A DNA stretch of 18,917 nucleotides, from assembly GCA_015222795.1 (NCBI GenBank), contig JADFVY010000506.1:1-18917 (forward strand), read 5' to 3'. The DNA is from Pseudomonadota bacterium (GTDB lineage: Bacteria > Pseudomonadota > Alphaproteobacteria > UBA8366 > JADFVY01). The translations under genes and the position numbers were made by a program. This document shows, piece after piece, positions 6,412 through 13,427 of this stretch (its first letter is position 1; the number at the start of each line of letters is the position of its first letter). The notes beneath the pieces are model-generated. The model saw nothing but the letters and a program-made list of their open reading frames with translations, ran no database searches and had not been told where the DNA came from.

Positions 6412-7338
6412 ATGACCGAGTCGATATCACCCGCGAAGATTTTCGAGCCACGGCTGGTGCGCGCCCACCGGACGCGCGCGGCCGAACGCCTTGCCGAGCA
6501 TGATTTCCTGTTTCGCGAGGTGGCGGAGCGGCTGGCCGACCGGCTGTCCGATGTCACACGGACCTTCCCGCTGGCCCTGGACCTGGGCTGCCATGGCGGC
6601 GAATTCGGCGAAATCGTGGGCACGCGCGGCGGCATCGAGAGGCTGATCCAGTGCGACCCGGCCCCCGCCATGGCGCGGCGCGCCGGCGGTATGGCCCTGG
6701 CGGCCGAGGCGGACGCCCTGCCTTTCGGCGAAGGGAAATTCGATTTGATCGTCAGTAATATGTCGCTGCACTGGGTAAACGACCTGCCCGGGGCGCTGAT
6801 CCAAATTCGCCGGGCGCTGAAACCCGACGGGCTGTTCCTGGCCGCGCTGGCCGGCGGCGGCACGCTGGGAGAACTGCGTGGCGCATTGCTGGAGGCGGAG
6901 ACGGAACTGGCCGGCGGGGCCAGCCCGCGCATCTCGCCCTTCGTCGATTTACGCGATGCGGGCGCGCTGCTGCAGCGGGCGGGTTTCGCCTTGCCGGTGG
7001 CCGACGGCGACCTGATCCCGGTGCGCTACGAAAACGCGCTCAAGCTGATGTCCGATCTGCGCGGCATGGGCGAGGCCAACGCGCTGGCCGCCATGCCCCG
7101 CAGCTTCAGCCGCCGCGACGTCATCCTGCGCGCCGCCGAAATCTATCGCGAGTGCCACGAGGGCCCCGATGGCCGCATCCCGGCGAGCTTCCAGATCGTC
7201 TATCTGACCGGCTGGGCCCCCGACCCGTCGCAGCAACAGCCGCTGAAACCGGGCAGCGCCACCACCCGCCTGGCCGACGCGCTGGGCGCAACGAAAAAGA
7301 GCACGGGAGACAAGCTGAGGCCATTGAGAGATAATTAG
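6412..7338 (+). CDS. NDUFAF5/BioC-like SAM-dependent protein of the complex I assembly family
   Basis: A 308-residue class I SAM-binding protein. Motif I is LDLGCHGGEFG at residues 56-66, with acidic Asp82 and Asp101 in later motifs. The blocks VSNMSLHWVNDLPGAL, GGGTLGELR and SPRISPFVDL, then DLRGMGEAN, match the family of human NDUFAF5, which hydroxylates an arginine of a complex I subunit during assembly. BioC, which shares the fold, lacks the long GGxTLxELR...SPxISPF region, so a biotin role is less likely. The protein could therefore act in assembly of NADH dehydrogenase, by analogy only. It is divergent from comF and 28 bp upstream of the membrane-protein triplet, which it may be transcribed with. 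Confidence 0.87.
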   Translation: MTESISPAKIFEPRLVRAHRTRAAERLAEHDFLFREVAERLADRLSDVTRTFPLALDLGCHGGEFGEIVGTRGGIERLIQCDPAPAMARRAGGMALAAEADALPFGEGKFDLIVSNMSLHWVNDLPGALIQIRRALKPDGLFLAALAGGGTLGELRGALLEAETELAGGASPRISPFVDLRDAGALLQRAGFALPVADGDLIPVRYENALKLMSDLRGMGEANALAAMPRSFSRRDVILRAAEIYRECHEGPDGRIPASFQIVYLTGWAPDPSQQQPLKPGSATTRLADALGATKKSTGDKLRPLRDN

Positions 7339-7366
7339 CCGGCAAGGCGGGAAGCGAGGTATATGA

Positions 7367-8254
7367 ATGAAGGGCCAAACGGAACCAACGGTCAAGCTGC
7401 CGGTCATCGACACCGCGCTGGCGAGCTACCGTTTTATCATCGACCATCCGTACGACGCGGTGCGGGTGGGGTGGCTGCCATTGATCCTGCTTTATGCGCT
7501 GAACCTGATTTTCGGGACCTTCGATCCCCTGCCCGATCTGTCGGACCCGGAGGCGGCGATGAGCCATATCGCCCCGCTGCTGGGCAGTACAATCGTCAAT
7601 GTTCTGATCCAGTCGGCGGTGGCGGCGATGACGCTGGTTGTTTGGCACCGGCTGGTCATGCAGGATTACAATGTCGGCGGCCAGACCGTGCCGATGCGCA
7701 TCGGCCTGGACGAGGGAAAATATCTGGCGCGCTGGATGCTGATCAGCCTGTTATTCATCGGTATCCTGTTCGCCGCCGACATCGCCATCGTCATGGCTAC
7801 CCTGCTGATCATGCTGGCGGTTCAGCTTGTTTCGATCGTGATTATGGGCGGCGCCGGGCTGGCGTTGGGTGAGCAGGCAGCGCAGTTGACCCTGGTCGGC
7901 CAGATCGGCATGGCGCCGGCCACCATCGCCGCAATTTACCTGACCACCCGCCTGTCGCTGGTATTGCCGGCGACGGCGACCGGAAAAGAGGCGGGATTAG
8001 AGCGCGCATGGTATATCAGCAGGGGTAACGGCGCGCGCATGGTTCTGGCCTCGCTTATCGTGATGGCGCCACTGCAGTTTATCATGTGGGGACTGATGAA
8101 GGTCACGGGTTATATGTCGGATACGATCCTCTATTACCCGCTCGCCCTGGTGGCCAGCGCGGCGTTCCTGCTGTTCATCCTGGTCACGGGGACGGTGCTG
8201 TCGCTGTTTTCACTGGGATTGGACCGGGAACCGGCAAAGGAGAAAACAGAATGA
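7367..8254 (+). CDS. Multi-pass membrane protein A of a paralogous triplet
   Basis: I cannot assign a characterised family. The protein has 295 residues and about six or seven membrane segments (roughly 33-50, 72-94, 123-145, 146-166, 180-200, 224-245, 256-283), with a charged C-terminal tail (DREPAKEKTE). Three short motifs recur in the same order in the next two proteins: HPYDAVRVGWLPLILL near 27-42, a WHR at 93-95 after the second helix, and TRLSLVLPATATG followed by AWYISRGNGARM at 194-225. GAGG lies eight bases before the ATG. The stop overlaps the next start (ATGA). It resembles, at the level of shape, uncharacterised inner-membrane proteins such as the YciC/GDPD-membrane-domain type. 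No enzyme motif is visible. Confidence 0.85.
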   Translation: MKGQTEPTVKLPVIDTALASYRFIIDHPYDAVRVGWLPLILLYALNLIFGTFDPLPDLSDPEAAMSHIAPLLGSTIVNVLIQSAVAAMTLVVWHRLVMQDYNVGGQTVPMRIGLDEGKYLARWMLISLLFIGILFAADIAIVMATLLIMLAVQLVSIVIMGGAGLALGEQAAQLTLVGQIGMAPATIAAIYLTTRLSLVLPATATGKEAGLERAWYISRGNGARMVLASLIVMAPLQFIMWGLMKVTGYMSDTILYYPLALVASAAFLLFILVTGTVLSLFSLGLDREPAKEKTE

Positions 8255-9012
8255 ACGATCACGTTTCTCTGCCTGTCCTGCCGACGGTTTTTTCCGTCTG
8301 GCGGCAATTCGCAATGCGGCCGGGCTATGCGCTGCGCGTGGCCTGGATTCCGGCATTACTGATCTTCGGGGCCGGCGCGTTGTTGCAGGCGGCCGAATTT
8401 TGGGTGTTTATCTTCGCGCTGCTGAATTTTGCCGTCCTGGTCCAGGCGCTGGTCGCCTGGCAGCGCTATGCCCTGCCCGACAGCCATCCGCGCAAGGGCG
8501 CCACGGGCTTGCGGGCGGGCCGTGCAGAGTTTTTCAGTTTGCTGCATTTCCCGCTGATCGGCGTGCTGTTCGTACCGCTGCTGATCCCCACCCTGATTGA
8601 AAGCCTGACCGCGGCCGAGGAAGTGGGCGGTGGCGCCGTCACTGCCGCGATCGGGCTGGTGGGTTTGATTTTGATGGTGTTCCCTGGCGGGCTGGTGTTG
8701 ATGCGCTCGGCCCTGATGCTGACCGCCATCGCCGCCGCCGGCAAAAACCCAATTTCGCTGATCGCGACCGCCAACCGCGTCTGGAGCCTCGGGGCGGGCA
8801 ACAGCGTCCGCCTGCTGCTGGTCTTCTATCTGAGCGTATTGCCGGCCGCCCTGGCGTTCGCCCTGTTGCCGGGCGACATGCCGGCGCTGGCGCACGCCGC
8901 GGCCAGCGGGGGTTTGCTGACGCTCTATGTCATGCTCTGCGCCGGGGCGCTGGCCGGCGCCTATGGCCGGCTGGTATCGGGTTCGGGAAAATCGGGGAAA
9001 GCTGCTTCATGA
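8251..9012 (+). CDS. Multi-pass membrane protein B of a paralogous triplet
   Basis: A 253-residue membrane protein; the frame is open far upstream but the ATG at 8251 has AAAGGAG eight bases before it and overlaps the stop of protein A, which settles the start. It has about five or six helices (near 30-50, 50-68, 97-116, 131-152, 186-208, 221-240). The three shared motifs appear as RPGYALRVAWIPALLI at 23-38, WQR at 70-72, and MRSALMLTAIAAAGKN with ANRVWSLGAGNSVRLLL at 151-190. It is the shortest copy and lacks the hydrophilic lumenal or cytoplasmic insert of the other two. Translation is coupled on both sides by 4-bp overlaps, which suggests fixed stoichiometry with A and C. Confidence 0.84.
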   Translation: MNDHVSLPVLPTVFSVWRQFAMRPGYALRVAWIPALLIFGAGALLQAAEFWVFIFALLNFAVLVQALVAWQRYALPDSHPRKGATGLRAGRAEFFSLLHFPLIGVLFVPLLIPTLIESLTAAEEVGGGAVTAAIGLVGLILMVFPGGLVLMRSALMLTAIAAAGKNPISLIATANRVWSLGAGNSVRLLLVFYLSVLPAALAFALLPGDMPALAHAAASGGLLTLYVMLCAGALAGAYGRLVSGSGKSGKAAS

Positions 9013-9779
9013 ACAAGTCGGGCCCCGGCCTGTTCGAGGCGGTAATCGAGAGCTGGCGCCTGGTCATCGCCAACGCTGGCGAACTCGCGCGTATTGCGCT
9101 GGTCCCGTTCCTGCTTTTCATCGCACTCAACAGGCTGGAAGCGACCTTCGAGCCAGAAGGCATGGGCATACTCGCCCGCGACCTGCTGTTTACGGTTTTG
9201 GCGGCGCCTCCGGCGGCAATGCTGCTGATGCCGTGGTACCGGCGGTTGCTGTCGACAGCAGACCCAGCCATGGCGGCGCGCCCGGCGATGTGGTGGTCCG
9301 TCGCGCTTATGGTCCGCTGGGTGGGGCTCGACATCATGGTCTTCGCGGCCCTTGCGCCGGTCCTGGCCATGGCGATCCAGGCAGACGCGGCGGGCGGCGA
9401 AGCCGCGCCGCCGCCGGAAATTCTTTTCATCTATTTGACGACAATCATCATCGGTTTTTATCTGTTTTACGGGCGGATGGGGCTATCGGTGCCGGCGGCG
9501 GCGGCCGAATCCGATCATCGCTATCGCCGCTCCTGGGTGGCGACGCGCGAAAACGGTTGGCGGATCGGCTTAGCCTTCCTGCTCTGTTGGGTGCCGATCC
9601 AGTTTCTAATCGAAATTCTGGGAGAGCCGCTGGATGTGGAAAACCCGACAATGGCGATGCAATATTTCAACGCCGCGCTAGGCGCCGCCGTCCGCGTCCT
9701 AAGCGAACTAGTGGGCGCGGCGGTGTTCGCGCAGTTTTACCTGGCGCAAACGGCCCCCCCGCTGGAGGGCGAGTGGTGA
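9009..9779 (+). CDS. Multi-pass membrane protein C of a paralogous triplet
   Basis: A 256-residue membrane protein with about five or six helices (near 28-41, 59-78, 97-123, 138-156, 184-203, 220-245). The shared motifs are ANAGELARIALVPFLLF at 21-37, WYR at 76-78, and GRMGLSVPAAAAES followed by SWVATRENGWRIGLAF at 155-190. A polar Ala/Pro/Glu-rich loop (about 125-137) follows helix three. It starts within the stop of protein B (ATGA) and ends 10 bp from the stop of the convergent protease gene, so there is no room for a separate hairpin terminator between them. Function is unknown; the triplet context suggests a hetero-oligomer. Confidence 0.84.
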   Translation: MNKSGPGLFEAVIESWRLVIANAGELARIALVPFLLFIALNRLEATFEPEGMGILARDLLFTVLAAPPAAMLLMPWYRRLLSTADPAMAARPAMWWSVALMVRWVGLDIMVFAALAPVLAMAIQADAAGGEAAPPPEILFIYLTTIIIGFYLFYGRMGLSVPAAAAESDHRYRRSWVATRENGWRIGLAFLLCWVPIQFLIEILGEPLDVENPTMAMQYFNAALGAAVRVLSELVGAAVFAQFYLAQTAPPLEGEW

Positions 9780-9789
9780 GCGCGTATCC

Positions 9790-10971
9790 CTAGTGTTGCG
9801 CTATCGGGTCGGAGTTGCCGTCGGGGTCGTTCCCTGCCTCACCATCCGTCGACATATCGCCCAGCAGCAATATCCCCGCCACATGCGGCGCCGCCATGGA
9901 GGTGCCGGACTTCGTGCTGACCCCGCCGCCGATCGCCAGGGATTCCACATTCACGCCGGGCGCCGCGAAATCGATAGGCGGATTTCCGTAGTTCGAGAAA
10001 CTCGCGAACCCGTCGTTCTTGTCGATAGCCGAGACCGTGTAGATATTGATCCCATTGGCGCTCGCCGGGGAACGCGTGCCTGCATCGGTGGACTCGTTTC
10101 CGGCCGCCAGTGAGAACATGACCCCCATATTGGACGCGGCCACGACCGCGTCGTTGACCGCTTGGTTATATGAGCCACCGAGGCTCATATTCGCGACATC
10201 GCCGGATGCACCGTTGGCGGCGACATAATCAATTCCGGCGATCACGCCGCTCCAAGTACCCGAGCCGCGTTTGTTCAGCACGCGCACCGCGACCACGGTC
10301 GCGCCCGCGGCCACGCCCACCACGTCTATTTCGTTGTCGATCGCCGCGATCGTCCCGGCGACATGGGTGCCGTGGCCGTGTTCGTCATTCGGGTTTTTCG
10401 GATCTTTGCCAGTGCTCAGAAAGCTTTGGCTGCGGTCGACATCGACATACAGATCGGGATGGTCGAGATCGATACCCGTATCGATGATCCAGGCCGTGCC
10501 GGTCCCGTCGCCGGTCCCGTCGCCGGCGCCGCCGACGCGCGCCACGCCCCATGGGACGATCTCTCCCGTCGAACCGCCACCACCGAACGGGTTTTTGCCC
10601 TTGCCGTTCTTGTTGCCTTGCGACGACGCTTCGATGGTGACGATGCCGTCGCGGCTGTAGCCGATCACGTCGTCATTGTTGCGGAACAGATTATCCGCCG
10701 CAACGGATGTCATCCGTGCCGAGAAACCGCGAAAGGCCGTACTGTAGGTGAATCCCAGCCTACCGCTGGCCTGCGCCACAAGCGCCGACGCCCGCGCCGG
10801 AATCCGGCCCCGCGACACGCTATCGGCCAGTTTGAAGATATAGCTGTCGCGAACGAAATTCTGCAGCTCGGCCGACGGCCGCCCCCGTTCCGGCGCCTGC
10901 GCCATCGCCGCGGGCGCACCGAGCGCAACCGCCAGAATGGCGAAAAGAAATGCGATAATTGAATGTTTCAT
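9790..10971 (-). CDS. Secreted subtilisin-like serine protease (peptidase S8) with I9 propeptide
   Basis: A 393-residue preproprotease. A signal peptide is clear (MKHSIIAFLFAILAVALGA, cleavage near AMA-QA, residue 24). Residues about 40-113 (YIFKLAD ... RGFSARM ... IGYSRDGIVTI) form an inhibitor-I9 propeptide. The catalytic domain follows: Asp164 in IIDTGID, His200 in GHGTHVAG, oxyanion Asn292 in AAGNES and Ser358 in SGTSMAAPHVAG. It should be exported by Sec, fold with the propeptide's help, and act outside the cytoplasmic membrane. The ATG at 10971 has GGGAAGG upstream and begins the signal peptide; an in-frame upstream start would add 13 residues before it. A Gly/Asn/Lys-rich linker (about 115-155) joins propeptide and domain. 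There is little after the catalytic serine, so no C-terminal secretion or anchor domain. Confidence 0.93.
   Translation of the reverse strand: MKHSIIAFLFAILAVALGAPAAMAQAPERGRPSAELQNFVRDSYIFKLADSVSRGRIPARASALVAQASGRLGFTYSTAFRGFSARMTSVAADNLFRNNDDVIGYSRDGIVTIEASSQGNKNGKGKNPFGGGGSTGEIVPWGVARVGGAGDGTGDGTGTAWIIDTGIDLDHPDLYVDVDRSQSFLSTGKDPKNPNDEHGHGTHVAGTIAAIDNEIDVVGVAAGATVVAVRVLNKRGSGTWSGVIAGIDYVAANGASGDVANMSLGGSYNQAVNDAVVAASNMGVMFSLAAGNESTDAGTRSPASANGINIYTVSAIDKNDGFASFSNYGNPPIDFAAPGVNVESLAIGGGVSTKSGTSMAAPHVAGILLLGDMSTDGEAGNDPDGNSDPIAQH
10498..10521. repeat. 12-bp tandem duplication inside the subtilisin gene
   Basis: GCCGGTCCCGTC occurs twice in immediate succession (10498-10509 and 10510-10521). 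On the coding strand it gives the repeated Gly-Asp-Gly-Thr unit at residues about 150-158, just before catalytic Asp164. Being a multiple of three, gain or loss of a unit would keep the frame. Confidence 0.7.
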
Positions 10972-11186
10972 TGGCCTTCCCTCTGTCCAGTTATAGCCTC
11001 CTGCCGACATGACTGGCGGCGGGTGTCCGTTACCCGATTCAGGAAAGGCGCAGGTCCAATTGGCATTCCGGCGTTATGATTTCCTGTAGTTCGCCGACCT
11101 TGCCATTTTTTCCCGAAAGCGCCTCCCCACGCGTTTCAGGTTCACTTGATTATCACGCATTTTATTAAAATGCACAATCGCCCCAT
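10972..11186. promoter_or_regulatory. Upstream region of the protease gene, with an AT-rich palindrome
   Basis: This 215-bp gap lies between the mutT stop and the protease start, both on the minus strand, so it should hold the protease promoter and the end of the preceding operon. A strong ribosome binding site (GGGAAGG) precedes the protease ATG. At 11157-11173 GCATTTT and AAAATGC pair around ATT. In the minus direction this hairpin lies 14 bases past mutT and could slow transcription, but no T-run follows; it could equally be an operator about 190 bp upstream of the protease. Confidence 0.45.
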
Positions 11187-11600
11187 TCAAAGCCAGTCGC
11201 GCAATATCGGGATCAGTGGCACGTCCGCCGGGGGCATGGGGTAGTCGGTCAGGGCTTGTTTACGGACCCATTTCAGTTCCTGGCCCTCGGCCGGCGTGAC
11301 GATGCCCTTCCATTTGCGGCAGACATAAAGCGGCATCAGCAGGTGGAAATCCTCATATTCGTGACTGGCGAAGGTCAGCGGGGCTAGGCAGCTTTCCGCC
11401 GTGTCGATGGCCAGTTCCTCTTTCATCTCGCGGATCAGGGCGGCCTCGGGCGTTTCGCCGTCATGGACCTTGCCGCCGGGGAATTCCCACAGGCCGGCCA
11501 TATGCTTGCCTTCGGGCCGGCGGCTGAGCAACACGCGGTTATCGACGTCCAGCAAAGCCACGGCGACAACCAGCAGGATCGGTTTGGCGCCGCCACTCAT
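11187..11600 (-). CDS. mutT: MutT-type Nudix hydrolase (probable 8-oxo-dGTP diphosphatase)
   Basis: A 137-residue protein, the usual MutT length. The Nudix box is at residues 43-65: GKVHDGE, then TPEAALI, then REMKEELAI, with the metal-binding Glu58, Glu61 and Glu62 intact; the final Gly of the box is Ala64. The preceding LLSRRPEGKHMAGLWEFPGG is characteristic of MutT, and PLYVCRKWKG...EGQELKWV matches its second half. It should hydrolyse oxidised dGTP to the monophosphate to prevent A:T to C:G errors. It is the last gene of the ppiC-argJ-GNAT-mutT operon and its ATG overlaps the stop of the GNAT gene. Confidence 0.92.
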   Translation of the reverse strand: MSGGAKPILLVVAVALLDVDNRVLLSRRPEGKHMAGLWEFPGGKVHDGETPEAALIREMKEELAIDTAESCLAPLTFASHEYEDFHLLMPLYVCRKWKGIVTPAEGQELKWVRKQALTDYPMPPADVPLIPILRDWL

Positions 11601-12181
11601 CGTTTGCCCGCCTGCAGTTCGAAAAAGATCACCTCGCGCGCCTCCCCGGTCGAGGGCACGCGTTTCTCGCCGCGCCCGGCCTCAACAAACCCCAGCTTGG
11701 CCAAAACGGCCAGCGAAGCTTCATTGTCGGCGGCAACCGTGCCGGTGAGGCGCGCCACGCCAAGCGTTTCGGTGGCGAAATCGATCATCCGCCGCGCCGC
11801 CTCGCTGGCATAGCCCCGGCCCCAGTAATCGCGCCCGACCCAGAAGCCCAATTCAGCGCGCTGGCCCTCGTCATGCAGGCCGACACCGACGCTGCCCACG
11901 GGCTTGTCACCGCTGTCCTTCACCGTGATCAGCAGGTCGAAACCGCGCCCGCCAGTCAACCGCCGCCAGGCCGCCTTGACCAGCGTTCGGGCGTCGAATT
12001 CGACGAAGGGATGCGGAAGCACCATCAGGAACCGCGCCATTTCCGAGTCGTTGAGCAGCCGGGCGATTTCGGCCGCATCGTCCCGCGCATAAGGCCTCAG
12101 CAGCAGCCGTTCACTCTCCAGCGGCAAATGCGCCATCGGGCTGCCGGCGGGTGGGGCGACATTGGCCGGCCGGTCAGGCAC
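11597..12181 (-). CDS. GNAT family N-acetyltransferase (RimJ/RimL-like)
   Basis: About 194 residues in the RimJ/RimL branch of the GNAT superfamily. It has the opening strand LESERLLLRPYARDDAAEIARLLND, the acetyl-CoA binding region ELGFWVGRDYWGRGYASEAARRMI (split by the usual GRGYASEA pyrophosphate loop) and the late LTGTVAADNEASLAVLAKLGF, where Asn is a common CoA contact. The target could be a protein N-terminus, a small amine or an antibiotic. Three starts are possible: a TTG at 12187, a GTG at 12181 and an ATG at 12136. I chose the GTG because TTAGGA is six bases upstream, formed partly by the argJ stop; the ATG would give a more usual N-terminus but has no clear ribosome site. Confidence 0.85.
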   Translation of the reverse strand: MPDRPANVAPPAGSPMAHLPLESERLLLRPYARDDAAEIARLLNDSEMARFLMVLPHPFVEFDARTLVKAAWRRLTGGRGFDLLITVKDSGDKPVGSVGVGLHDEGQRAELGFWVGRDYWGRGYASEAARRMIDFATETLGVARLTGTVAADNEASLAVLAKLGFVEAGRGEKRVPSTGEAREVIFFELQAGKR

Positions 12182-12189
12182 AGCCAATC

Positions 12190-13422
12190 CTAACTGCGGT
12201 AATCTGCATTGATGGCGATATATTCATGGGTCAGGTCGCAAGTCCATACGCGGGCGCGGCCGTGGCCGATGCCGATATCGACGGCGATATTTACCTCGCG
12301 GCCTTTGAGATGTTTGGCCACCGGCGCCTCGTCGTAATCGGGCAGCAGTTGGCCGTCTTTGGTGATCTGCACACCCCCCATGGATATCGACAGCCGGTCG
12401 CGGTCTGCCTTCTCGCCGGCCTTGCCGACGGCCATGACGATGCGGCCCCAATTGGCATCCTCGCCCGCGATCGCGGTTTTAACCAGCGGCGAGTTGGCGA
12501 TGGAAAGGCCTATGCGCCGCGCCGCGCGGGCCGAGGCCGCGCCGGTCACGTCGATGGTGATGAATTTCGACGCGCCCTCGCCGTCCTTGACCACCTGGGT
12601 CGCCAGATCAACCAGAACCTCTTCCACCGCGCGGCGGAAATCGCTCAGGATACGGTCACCGGCGGCGGCCACCTTGGGATGTTTCGCCTGGCCGGTGGCG
12701 AACAGCATCAGCGTGTCGCTGGTGGATGTGTCGCTATCCACGGTGATGGCGTTGAAGGAGCGGTCGGCGCCGCGCTTCAATACCGCCTGCAATATATCGG
12801 CCGGGATTTTCGCGTCGGTAAAAACGAAGGACAGCATGGTCGCCATGTCGGGCGCGATCATGCCCGATCCCTTGGCGATGCCGGCGATGGTGACTTGCGC
12901 ATCGCCGATCCGCGCGGTGCGCGACGCACCCTTGGCGAAGGTATCGGTGGTCATGATCGCCCGCGCGGCATCGTTCCAGGCGCTGGCGGAAAGAGACTTC
13001 GCAAGAGCCGGCAGACGTTGCGGAATGGCGTCGTCGGGTAGAATATTGCCGATTACGCCGGTCGAGGCGATGAAGATATCGCGCGGCTTGGCGCCGAGGA
13101 TTTCCGCCGCCGCCTTCGCGGTGGCCCCGACCGTCCGGTCGCCCTTCGTGCCGGTAAAGGCGTTGGCGTTGCCGGAATTGACCACGAGGCCGCGCGCCTT
13201 GCCCCCGGGCAGTATCTGGCGGCACCATTCAACCGGCGCCGACGGGCATAGCGAGCGCGTATAAACACCCGCCGCCGTCGTTCCCGGCGCGAACTCCGCC
13301 AGCATCAGATCATGCACGCCCTTCGCCTTCTTGAGCCCGGTCGCCGCGCCCGCGAGGCGGACGCCGGCAACCGGTTCAAGATCGGGAAAACGCGCGGGCG
13401 CGAAGGGGGAGGCGCCGGTCAT
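12190..13422 (-). CDS. argJ: Bifunctional glutamate N-acetyltransferase / amino-acid acetyltransferase ArgJ
   Basis: A 410-residue ArgJ of normal length. The autocleavage site is GSGMIAPDMATMLSF, cut between Ala194 and Thr195 so that Thr195 becomes the N-terminal nucleophile of the beta chain. The oxyanion-hole pair is in ASTGVIGN near residues 119-126, and the C-terminal GEDANWGRIVMAVGKAG is also diagnostic. It transfers acetyl groups from N-acetylornithine to glutamate, closing the cyclic arginine pathway, and may also use acetyl-CoA. The ATG is 5 bp past the stop of the foldase gene and the ribosome binding site is poor, so translation is probably coupled. Position after ppiC and divergent from secA is familiar in alphaproteobacteria. 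Confidence 0.96.
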   Translation of the reverse strand: MTGASPFAPARFPDLEPVAGVRLAGAATGLKKAKGVHDLMLAEFAPGTTAAGVYTRSLCPSAPVEWCRQILPGGKARGLVVNSGNANAFTGTKGDRTVGATAKAAAEILGAKPRDIFIASTGVIGNILPDDAIPQRLPALAKSLSASAWNDAARAIMTTDTFAKGASRTARIGDAQVTIAGIAKGSGMIAPDMATMLSFVFTDAKIPADILQAVLKRGADRSFNAITVDSDTSTSDTLMLFATGQAKHPKVAAAGDRILSDFRRAVEEVLVDLATQVVKDGEGASKFITIDVTGAASARAARRIGLSIANSPLVKTAIAGEDANWGRIVMAVGKAGEKADRDRLSISMGGVQITKDGQLLPDYDEAPVAKHLKGREVNIAVDIGIGHGRARVWTCDLTHEYIAINADYRS

Positions 13423-13427
13423 TGCAT

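Noticed and set aside
12151..13041. Plus-strand frames of about 300 residues antisense to argJ.
   Set aside because: ArgJ is complete with its cleavage site in the other strand; the antisense frames show no recognisable domain or ribosome binding site.
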